In this document: piece by piece, positions 35,365 through 44,667 of the stretch
Layout: each line of letters begins with the position of its first letter
Numbering within the stretch: position 1 is the stretch's first letter
Source: SXVE01 sp036388895
GTDB taxonomy: Bacteria; Acidobacteriota; Blastocatellia; Pyrinomonadales; Pyrinomonadaceae
Length of the DNA: 64,000 bases
Direction of reading: 5' to 3'
NCBI GenBank assembly: GCA_036388895.1
Contig: DASVQY010000002.1
Span: forward strand, 186,001-250,000
Made by a program: the position numbers and the translations under genes
The notes under the pieces: model-generated
What the model was told of the DNA's origin: nothing
The model's input: only the letters and a program-made list of their open reading frames with translations
Database searches by the model: none

Positions 35365-36434
35365 ACAACTCTTTCATATTCTTGTCGAAATTCGTTCCAA
35401 TCTTTTTCATCCGTCGCTTCAAAGCCGTACCAGTGGCGCTCGAAACTGTTTGTCAAACCTCTCATATTTTTATAAAGCTCACCGTTTTTGCGCATGTCGC
35501 GCAGATAATCGCGATTGGTTTTGTGCTGTGCCGCGGATATGATTTTTTTGTCGCTCAAATCGCACAAAACCGCGATGTAGCCTTTACGAATCGCCGCCCG
35601 CAGATTTCCTTCGCGCGCCAGCGCTTCAGCTTCGCCGAAAAGATTCTGCGCCGAATCTTCAGCCGCTATACGCTCGCCCAAAATCACGCGTTCCTTTTTC
35701 TCGCGCTTTTCCCTACGGGCGTAATTGCCGATTAAAAGCGGCGCGAATTTGTACAACAAAAAACCGACGACGGCTGCGACAAGTACGTAAAGCGCAATTT
35801 GCATCACATATGAAAACGATTGAAAGCCGGTCGGTTCGCCGTCGGGCAAATTCGGTCGCGGAAAAACGTTTTCCAGCCACTCCAACAACTCTCGCCACCA
35901 TTTTTGCAAAAGACTTTCTTCCTGCTGTTCAGGTTTGCGGTAATCTTCGCGCCTTAAAATTTCGGCTAATTTTTGTTTGTCTTCGTCTTTCGGACGCTCG
36001 GACACTGAAGGATTTTCAAGCTCGGCGAGCTTTTCGTGCAATGCGGCGAGGCGTTCTCCGATATTAGTCAAAATCTCCAGGCGTTTCGTCGCGCTTTTTT
36101 CTCGCGTGAAAGCATCGAGCTTGTCGCTCAGCCAAATATTATTCGTTTCGATTGACGAGCCTTGCCACTCGACCTTCTCGTGCGGCGGCATATTTTCGCG
36201 AATCAATGCGACGAGTTCGCGCTCGTATTCGCCGTTTTTTTGAATCGTTTCGTCGTCTTCATTTGAAAAAACAATGCTTAGTTCGTCCACAGAATCTTTT
36301 GCCAGGCGAACGCTTTTTTGATAATCGGATAAAGATTTGGCAGAAACCGAAAAAACCGAAACGAAAATTGCCGACGCAATCATTAGCGAGCGAAAAGTTT
36401 TTGTGAGTCTGCCGATGAATTTTTGAGGACGCAT
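35355..36434 (-). CDS. DUF4129-containing membrane protein
   Basis: The 359-residue protein has a signal peptide, a helical periplasmic part (40-185), one membrane helix (about 208-230) and a cytoplasmic C-terminal DUF4129 domain (about 255-355) with AIRKGYIAVLCDLSDKK, HKTNRDYLRD and FERHWYGFE. DUF4129 is the C-terminal partner domain seen with transglutaminase-like and MoxR clusters. It is co-directional with the genes on both sides; 18 bases separate it from the upstream membrane protein. Confidence 0.88.
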   Translation of the reverse strand: MRPQKFIGRLTKTFRSLMIASAIFVSVFSVSAKSLSDYQKSVRLAKDSVDELSIVFSNEDDETIQKNGEYERELVALIRENMPPHEKVEWQGSSIETNNIWLSDKLDAFTREKSATKRLEILTNIGERLAALHEKLAELENPSVSERPKDEDKQKLAEILRREDYRKPEQQEESLLQKWWRELLEWLENVFPRPNLPDGEPTGFQSFSYVMQIALYVLVAAVVGFLLYKFAPLLIGNYARREKREKKERVILGERIAAEDSAQNLFGEAEALAREGNLRAAIRKGYIAVLCDLSDKKIISAAQHKTNRDYLRDMRKNGELYKNMRGLTNSFERHWYGFEATDEKDWNEFRQEYERVVSS

Positions 36435-36452
36435 CAGATTTCTTTCCGTATT

Positions 36453-37556
36453 CTACTTTAAACCAAGAGTTGTGAAAGGTGAATTGCGCGGTTGATTTGA
36501 ATCTCGAATCGGAGCGGTTTGCCTCGCCAGAGCGGGCTGCAGAGGATTGACAAAAGAATCGGGAACCGCCGGAATTTCGCCCAAACGCTGCGCCGCCATC
36601 AATTCAATATCGTAGCCTTCGTGCCGAACGCGCTCGTCAACGTAAAGCAGACACAAACCGATCATCCAGACCGGCATCAGCAAAATTAAGCTCGTCTGCG
36701 AGATAACTTGATTGGCGATTTCGTACCAGGCGGGTATTAAATCGGCGTCAAAAGCGAAAAATTCAACGCCGTTTGCCCAAGCGTACCAGGCGAGAGGCAC
36801 GTATAAAAGCAAAAGCGCCGAATAAGCCGCTGCTGTCGTGAAAACGAAAAGCGCGGCGAGACGTTTGACGTTTCCGCTCGCAAGCGACGCGCTCCTGCCG
36901 ATTGCCGCGAATACGCCTTGACCTTCGACGAGCATCACTTGGGGAACATACGCGAAACGCGAAGCCAGCAAAAAGAAAAGCCAGAGCGTGCCGAAAACAA
37001 TCGCCAAACTCAATCCGAGAGACACTATAAACGCAACGAAAGGAGAAAAGCTGAAAACGTAAACGGCTGCCATTACAACTAAAATTCCGACGAATAATCC
37101 GAAATAGAAAATAAACAACCCGGCAAATCCGAGCAAAATCGTGATTATCAAAGAAGCGGAAATCAAACCGGATAATCTTTTCCAGGTGTTTTTGTAAATT
37201 TCCTTGAAAGTAATCGGTTCGCCGAAAAGCAAATGCCGAACGAAATTGCGCGACGCTCCGCCCATTACAACGAGCGCCGCGACCGTTTCAACCAGCCAAA
37301 TAACGATGTTTCCGAGCCATAAAAAAAGGTAATAAAGCGAACGATCAAACGTGTTTTGATATGAACCGATAGAAAAAAGCTCGCGCCCGAGCAAAGTCCA
37401 GCTAACCGAAATCAAAGTTCCGGCAACGACCGGCGGCGCGGCGACCAGCACGAACGTCAAAAAATTACTGCGGTAAAATCGAACGGCGCGGTCAATCAAA
37501 TCACCTGCTCCGAGCGCAGCAATCGTCGAAGGGATTATTCCATTATAGTTACTCAT
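36453..37556 (-). CDS. Multi-pass membrane protein of the MoxR-linked cluster
   Basis: The 367-residue protein has six to eight membrane helices and starts with GDLIDRAVRFYRSNFLTFV, a sequence type also seen in the membrane domain of glycerophosphodiesterase-linked proteins. No catalytic domain is visible. It is first in the minus-strand cluster that leads to DUF4129, DUF4350, TauE and MoxR genes. A Gln/Pro-rich C-terminal tail follows the last helix. Confidence 0.8.
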   Translation of the reverse strand: MSNYNGIIPSTIAALGAGDLIDRAVRFYRSNFLTFVLVAAPPVVAGTLISVSWTLLGRELFSIGSYQNTFDRSLYYLFLWLGNIVIWLVETVAALVVMGGASRNFVRHLLFGEPITFKEIYKNTWKRLSGLISASLIITILLGFAGLFIFYFGLFVGILVVMAAVYVFSFSPFVAFIVSLGLSLAIVFGTLWLFFLLASRFAYVPQVMLVEGQGVFAAIGRSASLASGNVKRLAALFVFTTAAAYSALLLLYVPLAWYAWANGVEFFAFDADLIPAWYEIANQVISQTSLILLMPVWMIGLCLLYVDERVRHEGYDIELMAAQRLGEIPAVPDSFVNPLQPALARQTAPIRDSNQPRNSPFTTLGLK

Positions 37557-37877
37557 TCAACAAAAAGGGGCAGCATTGTAAAAATACTATAAAAATCTTA
37601 ACGACAATTTTCGACAACGCAATCGTAAAATCGCAAATGCAATTGAAAAGCTAACCTTTCAGCATTTATATCCATCAGCAGAAAAAATCGGAATTCAATT
37701 TCCTAGTAAAATTCGGAACGAATTTTATTTACGATTCTTCAGCTCCTAAATCCTTTTGAGAAGTTACGACAAATCTAAATACAATTAGCCTGAAAACCAA
37801 GCTATTAGGTAATCACCTCTGCCGTTCGGTTTCTGCATTCGTTTGAATTTCAGATTCTTAGCTGTAACCATTAAATC
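37557..37877. other. 321-base gap, A+T-rich, probable promoter region
   Basis: This holds no convincing gene. It lies upstream of the minus-strand MoxR-linked cluster and downstream of the sigma-54 regulator gene. The part near 37.56-37.63 kb is A+T-rich and probably contains the cluster promoter, but no hexamer pair stands out. No tandem-word hairpin is seen here. Confidence 0.5.
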
Positions 37878-39287
37878 TTACAAACGCGCCGGAATATTGT
37901 AGGTTTTGATTTTTGAGTTGAGCGTCGTTGCATTCAAACCTAAAAGCCGCGCCGCACGTGATTGATGACCGCCAGTTTGTTCGAGGGCACGGCGAATCAG
38001 ATCGGTCTCAAAACGGCGGACTTCTTCATAAAAATTTACGCCACGAGCTAAATCTATATCACTGGAACTGCCTTCGCTGTCTTTTATAATTTGTCCTAAA
38101 AGCTCGGGGTTGCGGACTTCCGGGCGCAGACATTCGACTGTGATTTCGTCGGTCGGAGCGATAACTACGGCGCGTTCAATAATGTTTTCCAGTTCACGAA
38201 CGTTTCCGGGATAATAGTAATTTTCGAGCAGCGAGAGAACTTCGGGCGAGAGATTCTCTGAAATTCGACGACCGTTTTCCGCATTATATTTTTGAATGAA
38301 ATGCTGCGTGAGCGGCAGAACATCCTCTCTTCTTTCTCTTAACGCGGGAAGTTCAATCGGCACAACCGATAAGCGATAATATAAATCTTCACGAAAAACG
38401 CCGGTTCTGACGGCATCCTTTAAATCAACATTCGTGGCGGCGATAATGCGGACGTCAACCTTTGTTGGCGAAGTTTCTCCGATGGGCGTAAATTCTCGTT
38501 CCTGAATTACGCGAAGAAGCCGAACTTGCGTTTCTGGGCGCAAATCACCGATTTCATCCAAAAATATCGAGCCGCCGTCAGCGACTTCAAAAAGTCCTTT
38601 TTTGACGGCGATAGCGCCGGTAAAAGCACCTTTCGTATGTCCAAAAAGTTCGGATTCGAGCAAATCCGAAGGAATGTTCGAGCAGTTCACCGCAACAAAA
38701 GGCATTTCGATGCGCGGACTTGCTTCGTGAATCGCTTTGGCGACGAGTTCTTTACCGGTGCCGGATTCTCCGGTTATTAAAACAGTCGAGCGCGCCGGCG
38801 CGACTCTTTCGACGAGGCGAAACACATTTTCCATTTTATCGGAACGCCCGATAATCGCGTCGCGCTTTACCGAACGGGTCATCGCTTGCCGCAGAGTTTG
38901 CCGCTCTTCTTCATTACGACGTTTTTTCACGCCTTTATTGACGAGAGCTATGATTTGCTCGTTTTGAAAAGGTTTACGAACGATTCCGGTCGCGCCTTTT
39001 TCCCAGGCTGAAATTGCCGTATCAAAAGTCGCGTAAGCCGTAATCATCAGAACGACGGCTTCCGCGTCAATCTTTATAATTTCTTCGAGCGCCGTCAGTC
39101 CGCCTATTCCGGGCATCGAAACGTCCATCAAAACAACGTCGTAAGATTTCTGCGCATAGGCTTCAACTGCTTCTTCGCCTCTTTTTGCCAGATCAACTTT
39201 ATATCCTGCGCTCGAAAGAATAGTTTCGAGCACGTCGCGCATAATCTCTTCGTCATCACAAATTAAAACTGAACCCTTTTTCGCCAT
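37878..39287 (-). CDS. Orphan sigma-54-dependent response regulator (NtrC family)
   Basis: From the ATG at 39287 the protein has 469 residues: a receiver domain with Asp55 (VVLMDVSMPG), a AAA+ domain with GESGTGKE and an intact GAFTGA loop, and a C-terminal Fis helix-turn-helix (GGHQSRAARLLGLNATTLNSK). It activates sigma-54 promoters. No kinase gene is beside it. An earlier in-frame start at 39359 adds a Cys/Phe-rich leader unlike the family and overlaps the preceding hairpin, so it is rejected. Confidence 0.94.
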   Translation of the reverse strand: MAKKGSVLICDDEEIMRDVLETILSSAGYKVDLAKRGEEAVEAYAQKSYDVVLMDVSMPGIGGLTALEEIIKIDAEAVVLMITAYATFDTAISAWEKGATGIVRKPFQNEQIIALVNKGVKKRRNEEERQTLRQAMTRSVKRDAIIGRSDKMENVFRLVERVAPARSTVLITGESGTGKELVAKAIHEASPRIEMPFVAVNCSNIPSDLLESELFGHTKGAFTGAIAVKKGLFEVADGGSIFLDEIGDLRPETQVRLLRVIQEREFTPIGETSPTKVDVRIIAATNVDLKDAVRTGVFREDLYYRLSVVPIELPALRERREDVLPLTQHFIQKYNAENGRRISENLSPEVLSLLENYYYPGNVRELENIIERAVVIAPTDEITVECLRPEVRNPELLGQIIKDSEGSSSDIDLARGVNFYEEVRRFETDLIRRALEQTGGHQSRAARLLGLNATTLNSKIKTYNIPARL

Positions 39288-39315
39288 AATACTGAAATAT
39301 ACAAAAGTATTAGTT

Positions 39316-39355
39316 ACAAAACAAAAATAAGGCGTTGCCTGATTTAGACAACGCC
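39316..39355 (-). terminator. Terminator of the Oar-like receptor gene
   Basis: GGCGTTG at 39331-39337 pairs with CAACGCC at 39349-39355. On the minus strand the stem is followed by TTATTTTTGTTTTG. Confidence 0.8.
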
Positions 39356-39379
39356 TCAAGGAATCGGTTTTAACCGAAA

Positions 39380-42300
39380 TTAGAATTCAAATCGAGCACC
39401 GAATTGAAGAATTCGTGCAGATCCGGCACTAGTGATTTGTCCAAAAGTCGAACTGGTAATACTCGGCAATTGGGTGTTTGCATTAAAGTTTACATTGTTA
39501 AATACGTTAAATGCATCGGCGCGAAGCTGTACGCGCATTGATTCCGTAAAAGCAATGTTTTTAATCAAACCCATATTAGTATTGAAGTAGCTAGGACCGT
39601 TGACCAGAGTTCTTCCTATTCCGCCAACTTGTCCAGGTGCATTATTGAAGAAAACTTGTCCTTGAAAAGGAGTTGAACCGAATCCGGCAGAAGCTTGACC
39701 ATTAGCATTCAGGATGCTGGGATCAATGAAATAAATGTTGCCGTTAGCTTCATAAATTCCTCCCAGATTTCTGATTTCTCTGTTCGTTAAAGTGCTCTGC
39801 GGCGTTTGACGACCTGATCGTCCTGACGTGTTAAGAGTTCCTCGCGGATCAACAAAAGTAATCGGTGTTCCTGAGAATGCCTGCACAATTGCTGAAATTT
39901 CCCATCCACCAATAATCTTGTCAACGATACCGCCTTGGTTGAAGAACGTTCTGCCCTTACCGAACGGAAACTGGTAAACAGCGTTGAAATTAAAGACATG
40001 CGTTAAGTCAAAATCAGCGCGCTGTTTGTCCAATTCAGGATTATTATTTTGCAAATACGGTTCAAACTGAAACTGACCTGTAGTAACAGAGTTTGTTAAG
40101 TTTTTCGAGAACGTATAGTTAGCTTGGAAATACAGTCCTTGTGCAAAACGACGGCGGAGCTCAACTTGCAAAGAGTTATAATCATAGAAACCGTCATTCG
40201 TAAGCAAAGCTACTGTCGTACCGGCAGAAGGATTTCTCAGAAAATTAACAAAAGGCTGACGTGTGGGCGCAGAAACTATTGGGTGGTTGTTTAAGCCGTT
40301 ATTAATAATACTATTAGCTAAATTAGCCACCTGTCCATCAGTCAAGAATGAATTAAGGGTTGGAATGTAGCTTGTTGGAAGAGCTATTCTGCCAGGTCCT
40401 CCCGTCCCGCCATTTTGCAAGATTTGCAAAGGTTGACAACCTGTTGTAGTACAGAAAGCATTTCCTGTTGCCAAGAAATTTGCTCTTGCACGATTGTAGT
40501 CTGCAAGAAACCCGTTACTTGTAATATCAATTTCATTAACGTTATAAGCACGAGTGATGTTGTTACTACGCGTACCAACATAACGAACCTCAATCGCCAT
40601 GTTGTTAAAGAATTCCCGTTGAATACCGAAACTATATTGCTCAACCATGGGTGTTTGAATTTTCGGGTCTATACCAAAAACCACACCGGCGAAGTTGGCA
40701 ATCGGAGGAGTAGTATTCCTCAAGAACGTAAGTTGTTCAATCGGAACTCGAGTCGGTACGGCAGGATTTGGTATGGCATCTCCTAAACGGAAATTTAGAG
40801 GAGTTAGTCCAGACGCGTTTGTTACGTTCGAAACAACGCTTCCTAATCCAGTATTGTTACCGGGGGCTTGACTGATAGCCGTAACAATTTGGTCATTACC
40901 GAAAACTCTGCTATAACCTCCGCGAATAACTGTTTTGTCAAGGAAAAACTTACCTACTCCGGAGTCAAATTTAGGTGACCATGCAAAACCGATCGAGGGT
41001 GCAAAGTTATTGTAATCGGGTTTATAGAAAGCACCTGCATCTCCGGCATTTCCGCCAATAAGTTGAAGTCTTCCATTAGGATCTAACAATGAAGATACAG
41101 GGTCATCAGCATTGAGAATTGGTTCTAAGCCAACGCCATTCGTCTGCTTCAGTGGAGTGAACAGTTCATAGCGAAGCCCAAGCGTAAGAGTTAAATTGTT
41201 TGTAACTTGCCAGCGATCTGCAACAAATAAAGAGTGATTTCTATACTCATATGGTTGGAATTGAAGTTCATTCGGTGTATACGTATTTGAGTCAAGGCTG
41301 TTTATGTAAAACTGTTGACTAACACCGCTAACGATACCTCCCAATAAGCCTAATAATCCGTTTGCTGTTCCTACTTGCGTAGTGCTGATTCCACCTATAT
41401 TGGCGAAATTGGTGGTAGCAAAAAATGGAGTACTATTTGAATTGGTACCAACCGCTAAAGTCGGAGCGATACCAAAACCAGAGGTGGCGTCAATATTGAA
41501 AAACTGCATTTGTCCGCCGAACCTGACATTGTGCTTTCCTACAACCCAATCAACATTATCTTGGATATTGTAGGTTCTTACAATACGTCCTTGATCAAAT
41601 TCAGTGTTTTCAGGATTGCTAACAAGAGGAAGACTCAATACGTCAACAGGAGCTTGACTTCCTCTGAAGAACAAAACGTCACTGTTGAAGAATCCGCCAC
41701 GAAGTTCGTTAACCAAATTTGAACTAATAATTCTGCGGTAGGTTAAAGACAGTAATTTATTCTTGCTGTCTAAAGTTCCTTCCGGTCTTGTCGTAAAAGT
41801 AGGATCTAAGTCTGTTCGCAAGGTTTGTTCAAGGTTCCAGGTATAAACTCCGGTGATTGTATCTTTTTCTGTAGGCTCGAAATCTATACGCCCAGCGTGC
41901 TGTGTTTGTTCTAAATCGGTTGCGCGCGTAAAACGAAAACCCGTAGTATTCAGGTTATCTCCACCGGTAAAGTTGCCTTGTGTAGGTAATCGCGAAATGA
42001 CTCTTTGCTGAATGATTGGATTGATTGAAGCCGGAATATTTGCAAAACCGAGACCTCTTGCAAAACCAAGTATATCTGAAACAACGCAGGTACCAGTATT
42101 AGCAACAGTGGTCGCAGGGCAGGTAACAGTAGCTGTACCAACTGTCGTGTTTATTGCGGCACCTGGAGTTGCTCTGGTGTATTGAAATTGTCCGGTTCTA
42201 GCAGTAGGTGTCAGAATAGTTCTTGTTGCTGTAGCCGAATTAGGATCAATAGTTTTTTCATAATTATAGAAAAAGAAGGCTTTGTCTCTCATAAACGCCG

Positions 42301-43240
42301 AACCGCCGCCGTCGCCAAAACGCGGAAGCGGAAGCGGTCCCCCTATTTTGCCTCCAAACTGATTTCGATTACGGTACGGAATTGGTGACCGTTCATCTCC
42401 TACATTTCTTCTTCCTGCAATAACCTCTGTGTCCGTTGCAATATATCTGCCAGCTCGATTACTAAAGAAGTTATTGGCAGCAAAAGCAGAGTTACGATTA
42501 TACGCATATAAAGCGCCATGAAAATCTTGTGTCCCGCGAGGCGTAACGAGGCGAACTTGTGCGCCGCCGTAACCTTGATCTGGTTCTTGATTACCCGTGA
42601 TAACCGTAAACTCAGCCGTGTTATCTATTGTAGGGCGGTTCGGAGAAAAATCCGTCGCGTTCGTTCGAATATAATTATCTTGAATGTTAATACCATCACG
42701 AGTGATATTGGTAAAAGACGTTCGCATCCCGTTAACTGTCGTCGCTTTTCCGGGAGCGCTTTGCACGCCGCTTTGCAGAGTCGTTAAGCCTAAAGGCTCA
42801 CGAGCAAGTAGCGGAAGTGACAAAATTTGCTGTTGACTTACGGTATTACTAACTTGCGCTGTAGTTGCGGTAACTACATCAGCGCCAGCTGTAACGGTAA
42901 CACTCTCTTGAATACTGCCAATTTCAAGTACAGGCGTAAGATTGTAATCACGTCCTACGTCAATTTTTACTTCGTTGGCAACAAATGTTTTAAAGCCCGC
43001 GGATGTTATTGTTACCGTATATGTGCCAAATTCTAATTGAGGAATAAGGAACGTGCCGTCTTCTTTAGCAGTAGTGGTCAATTCCTTTCCTGTATTATTA
43101 TCTCTTGCTACAATTGTAGCGCCGGGCAGAACACCATCAGGACCAGAGATAACACCTGAAAGGCGACCTGTAGTGGTTTGACCAAACGCTAAAATAGCGC
43201 TTATCAGAATCGTCAATAACGAAATTGTAAATCTTTTCAT
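39380..43240 (-). CDS. Oar-like TonB-dependent outer-membrane receptor with carboxypeptidase-regulatory domain
   Basis: The 1286-residue protein has a signal peptide (ending AFGQ), a carboxypeptidase-regulatory-like domain at about 22-105 (GRLSGVISGPDGVLPGATIV), a plug region and a large beta-barrel that ends ILQFGARFEF, with the C-terminal Phe used for barrel insertion. Such proteins are abundant in acidobacteria and import glycans or peptides, though the ligand here is unknown. GGAGAAG precedes the ATG. Codon choice is plainly different from the neighbours, with fewer GCG/CGC words, as in very highly expressed genes. It is a single-gene unit with its own terminator. Confidence 0.92.
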   Translation of the reverse strand: MKRFTISLLTILISAILAFGQTTTGRLSGVISGPDGVLPGATIVARDNNTGKELTTTAKEDGTFLIPQLEFGTYTVTITSAGFKTFVANEVKIDVGRDYNLTPVLEIGSIQESVTVTAGADVVTATTAQVSNTVSQQQILSLPLLAREPLGLTTLQSGVQSAPGKATTVNGMRTSFTNITRDGINIQDNYIRTNATDFSPNRPTIDNTAEFTVITGNQEPDQGYGGAQVRLVTPRGTQDFHGALYAYNRNSAFAANNFFSNRAGRYIATDTEVIAGRRNVGDERSPIPYRNRNQFGGKIGGPLPLPRFGDGGGSAFMRDKAFFFYNYEKTIDPNSATATRTILTPTARTGQFQYTRATPGAAINTTVGTATVTCPATTVANTGTCVVSDILGFARGLGFANIPASINPIIQQRVISRLPTQGNFTGGDNLNTTGFRFTRATDLEQTQHAGRIDFEPTEKDTITGVYTWNLEQTLRTDLDPTFTTRPEGTLDSKNKLLSLTYRRIISSNLVNELRGGFFNSDVLFFRGSQAPVDVLSLPLVSNPENTEFDQGRIVRTYNIQDNVDWVVGKHNVRFGGQMQFFNIDATSGFGIAPTLAVGTNSNSTPFFATTNFANIGGISTTQVGTANGLLGLLGGIVSGVSQQFYINSLDSNTYTPNELQFQPYEYRNHSLFVADRWQVTNNLTLTLGLRYELFTPLKQTNGVGLEPILNADDPVSSLLDPNGRLQLIGGNAGDAGAFYKPDYNNFAPSIGFAWSPKFDSGVGKFFLDKTVIRGGYSRVFGNDQIVTAISQAPGNNTGLGSVVSNVTNASGLTPLNFRLGDAIPNPAVPTRVPIEQLTFLRNTTPPIANFAGVVFGIDPKIQTPMVEQYSFGIQREFFNNMAIEVRYVGTRSNNITRAYNVNEIDITSNGFLADYNRARANFLATGNAFCTTTGCQPLQILQNGGTGGPGRIALPTSYIPTLNSFLTDGQVANLANSIINNGLNNHPIVSAPTRQPFVNFLRNPSAGTTVALLTNDGFYDYNSLQVELRRRFAQGLYFQANYTFSKNLTNSVTTGQFQFEPYLQNNNPELDKQRADFDLTHVFNFNAVYQFPFGKGRTFFNQGGIVDKIIGGWEISAIVQAFSGTPITFVDPRGTLNTSGRSGRQTPQSTLTNREIRNLGGIYEANGNIYFIDPSILNANGQASAGFGSTPFQGQVFFNNAPGQVGGIGRTLVNGPSYFNTNMGLIKNIAFTESMRVQLRADAFNVFNNVNFNANTQLPSITSSTFGQITSAGSARILQFGARFEF

Positions 43241-43620
43241 ATCTTCTCCAAATTTTTATTTCTCTTAAACAATCTTTAAAGCAATTTTTAAGGGGATATT
43301 ATTTAATTTACATACAAAAACTATTCCACTTATAGCTATGGTAGAAAATCATTGGTTTATAACTGTTTGTATTGGGTTAGGTAATTGAATTAAATCCACA
43401 AAATTAGACAAGAAATCCAAAATTTAGGATTAGTTTCACTAAATCAAAAATAATAAAAAATTTGATTGTGTTTTTAATATTTTTCAATATATTTCAGCAT
43501 AAATTGAATTGCGTTGTCATAAAAAAACTTTGCTATATTTATTTGTAGATTTATAACTTGAATTAGCTTCGGGAAGAAAGGTCAGACTTTTTGTTCTGTA
43601 ACAAATTAATCAGTTGTGTA
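43241..43620. other. 380-base A+T-rich gap between divergent genes
   Basis: No gene is seen. The half near the Oar-like receptor is strongly A+T-rich and must carry its promoter. Runs such as AATATTTTTCAATATATTTC could serve, but a clear -35/-10 pair is not evident. There is no hairpin. An in-frame TTG at 43591 could lengthen the DUF72 gene by ten codons but looks unlikely. Confidence 0.5.
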
Positions 43621-44454
43621 ATGATCAACAAACTAAAAATTAAAATTGGTTGTCAAGGTTGGAATTATCCTGATTGGGTGACAAAAGCAGGCGACGAAAC
43701 AGTTTTTTATCCGCGCGGAACAAAGCCGAACGAAATGCTCGCGCTTTATGCGGAAGTTTTCGATACGGTTGAAGTGGATTCGACGTTTTACGCGGTTCCT
43801 ACCGCTGCTACGATAGAAAACTGGTATAAAAAAACGCCGGAAAATTTCACGTTTTCGCTGAAAATGCCGCAGGCGGTGACGCACGAGCATCTTTTGCGTG
43901 AGTCTTCGTTTCCAATCGTCACGGAATTTTGCGAAAGAATTCGTTTGCTCGAAGAAAAGCTCGCCGTCGTTTTGATTCAGCTACCGCCGCATTTTGAGGC
44001 GAATAAAGAAAACGCTCTGGCTTTGAAGAATTTCTTGGCGTGGCTGCCGCAGGACATTTGTTTTTCAATCGAGTTTCGTCATCGCGATTGGCTGGTTGAT
44101 TGGACGTTTGAAGAATTGAAAAAAAATAATGTCGCGCTGTGTTTGGTCGAAGGCAACTGGATCCCACGCGAAATGATGTTCGAATCAATCGGGAAAACCG
44201 AAAACGATTTCGCGTACATACGTTTTATGGGCGAGCGCGATTTGGTGCGATTCGATAAAATTTACCGAGCGGGCGACGCGAATCTGCAAATGTGGAAAAG
44301 CGAAATTGAAAAAATAAAAGCGAAAACCGTTTACATTTATTTCAGCAACTTTTACGAAGGACACGCGCCTGAAAGCGTCAATAAGCTTAAAAGATTATTC
44401 GGTCAAGAAACGACTGATGTAGAAACTCTGGAAAATCAAGGTTCATTATTTTGA
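43621..44454 (+). CDS. DUF72 family protein
   Basis: The 277-residue protein has the DUF72 features: KIKIGCQGWNYPDW at the start, FDTVEVDSTFYAVPT, FTFSLKMPQAVTHE, the SIEFRHRDW strand and a C-terminal YIYFSNFYEGHAPESVNKL. It is a TIM-barrel-type protein whose reaction is unknown. It stands alone, with no recognised partner. Confidence 0.92.
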   Translation: MINKLKIKIGCQGWNYPDWVTKAGDETVFYPRGTKPNEMLALYAEVFDTVEVDSTFYAVPTAATIENWYKKTPENFTFSLKMPQAVTHEHLLRESSFPIVTEFCERIRLLEEKLAVVLIQLPPHFEANKENALALKNFLAWLPQDICFSIEFRHRDWLVDWTFEELKKNNVALCLVEGNWIPREMMFESIGKTENDFAYIRFMGERDLVRFDKIYRAGDANLQMWKSEIEKIKAKTVYIYFSNFYEGHAPESVNKLKRLFGQETTDVETLENQGSLF

Positions 44455-44667
44455 GAAACTCTAAGAAAAAGAACAGAGAATAAATACAGATTAAAATAAA
44501 TACAGATTAAGTAGAAAAGATGAAGCTTTGTTTTTTTCTGTAAATGGTTCGTTAGAATCTGTAAAATCTTCTTTGGTTTGCGTCCTATTTTCTTTCCACA
44601 AAACTTTTTCCTTATTTAAAGCGTAGAATTACAAGTGAATTTAGTTTGGAGTTAATTTAACTAATTT

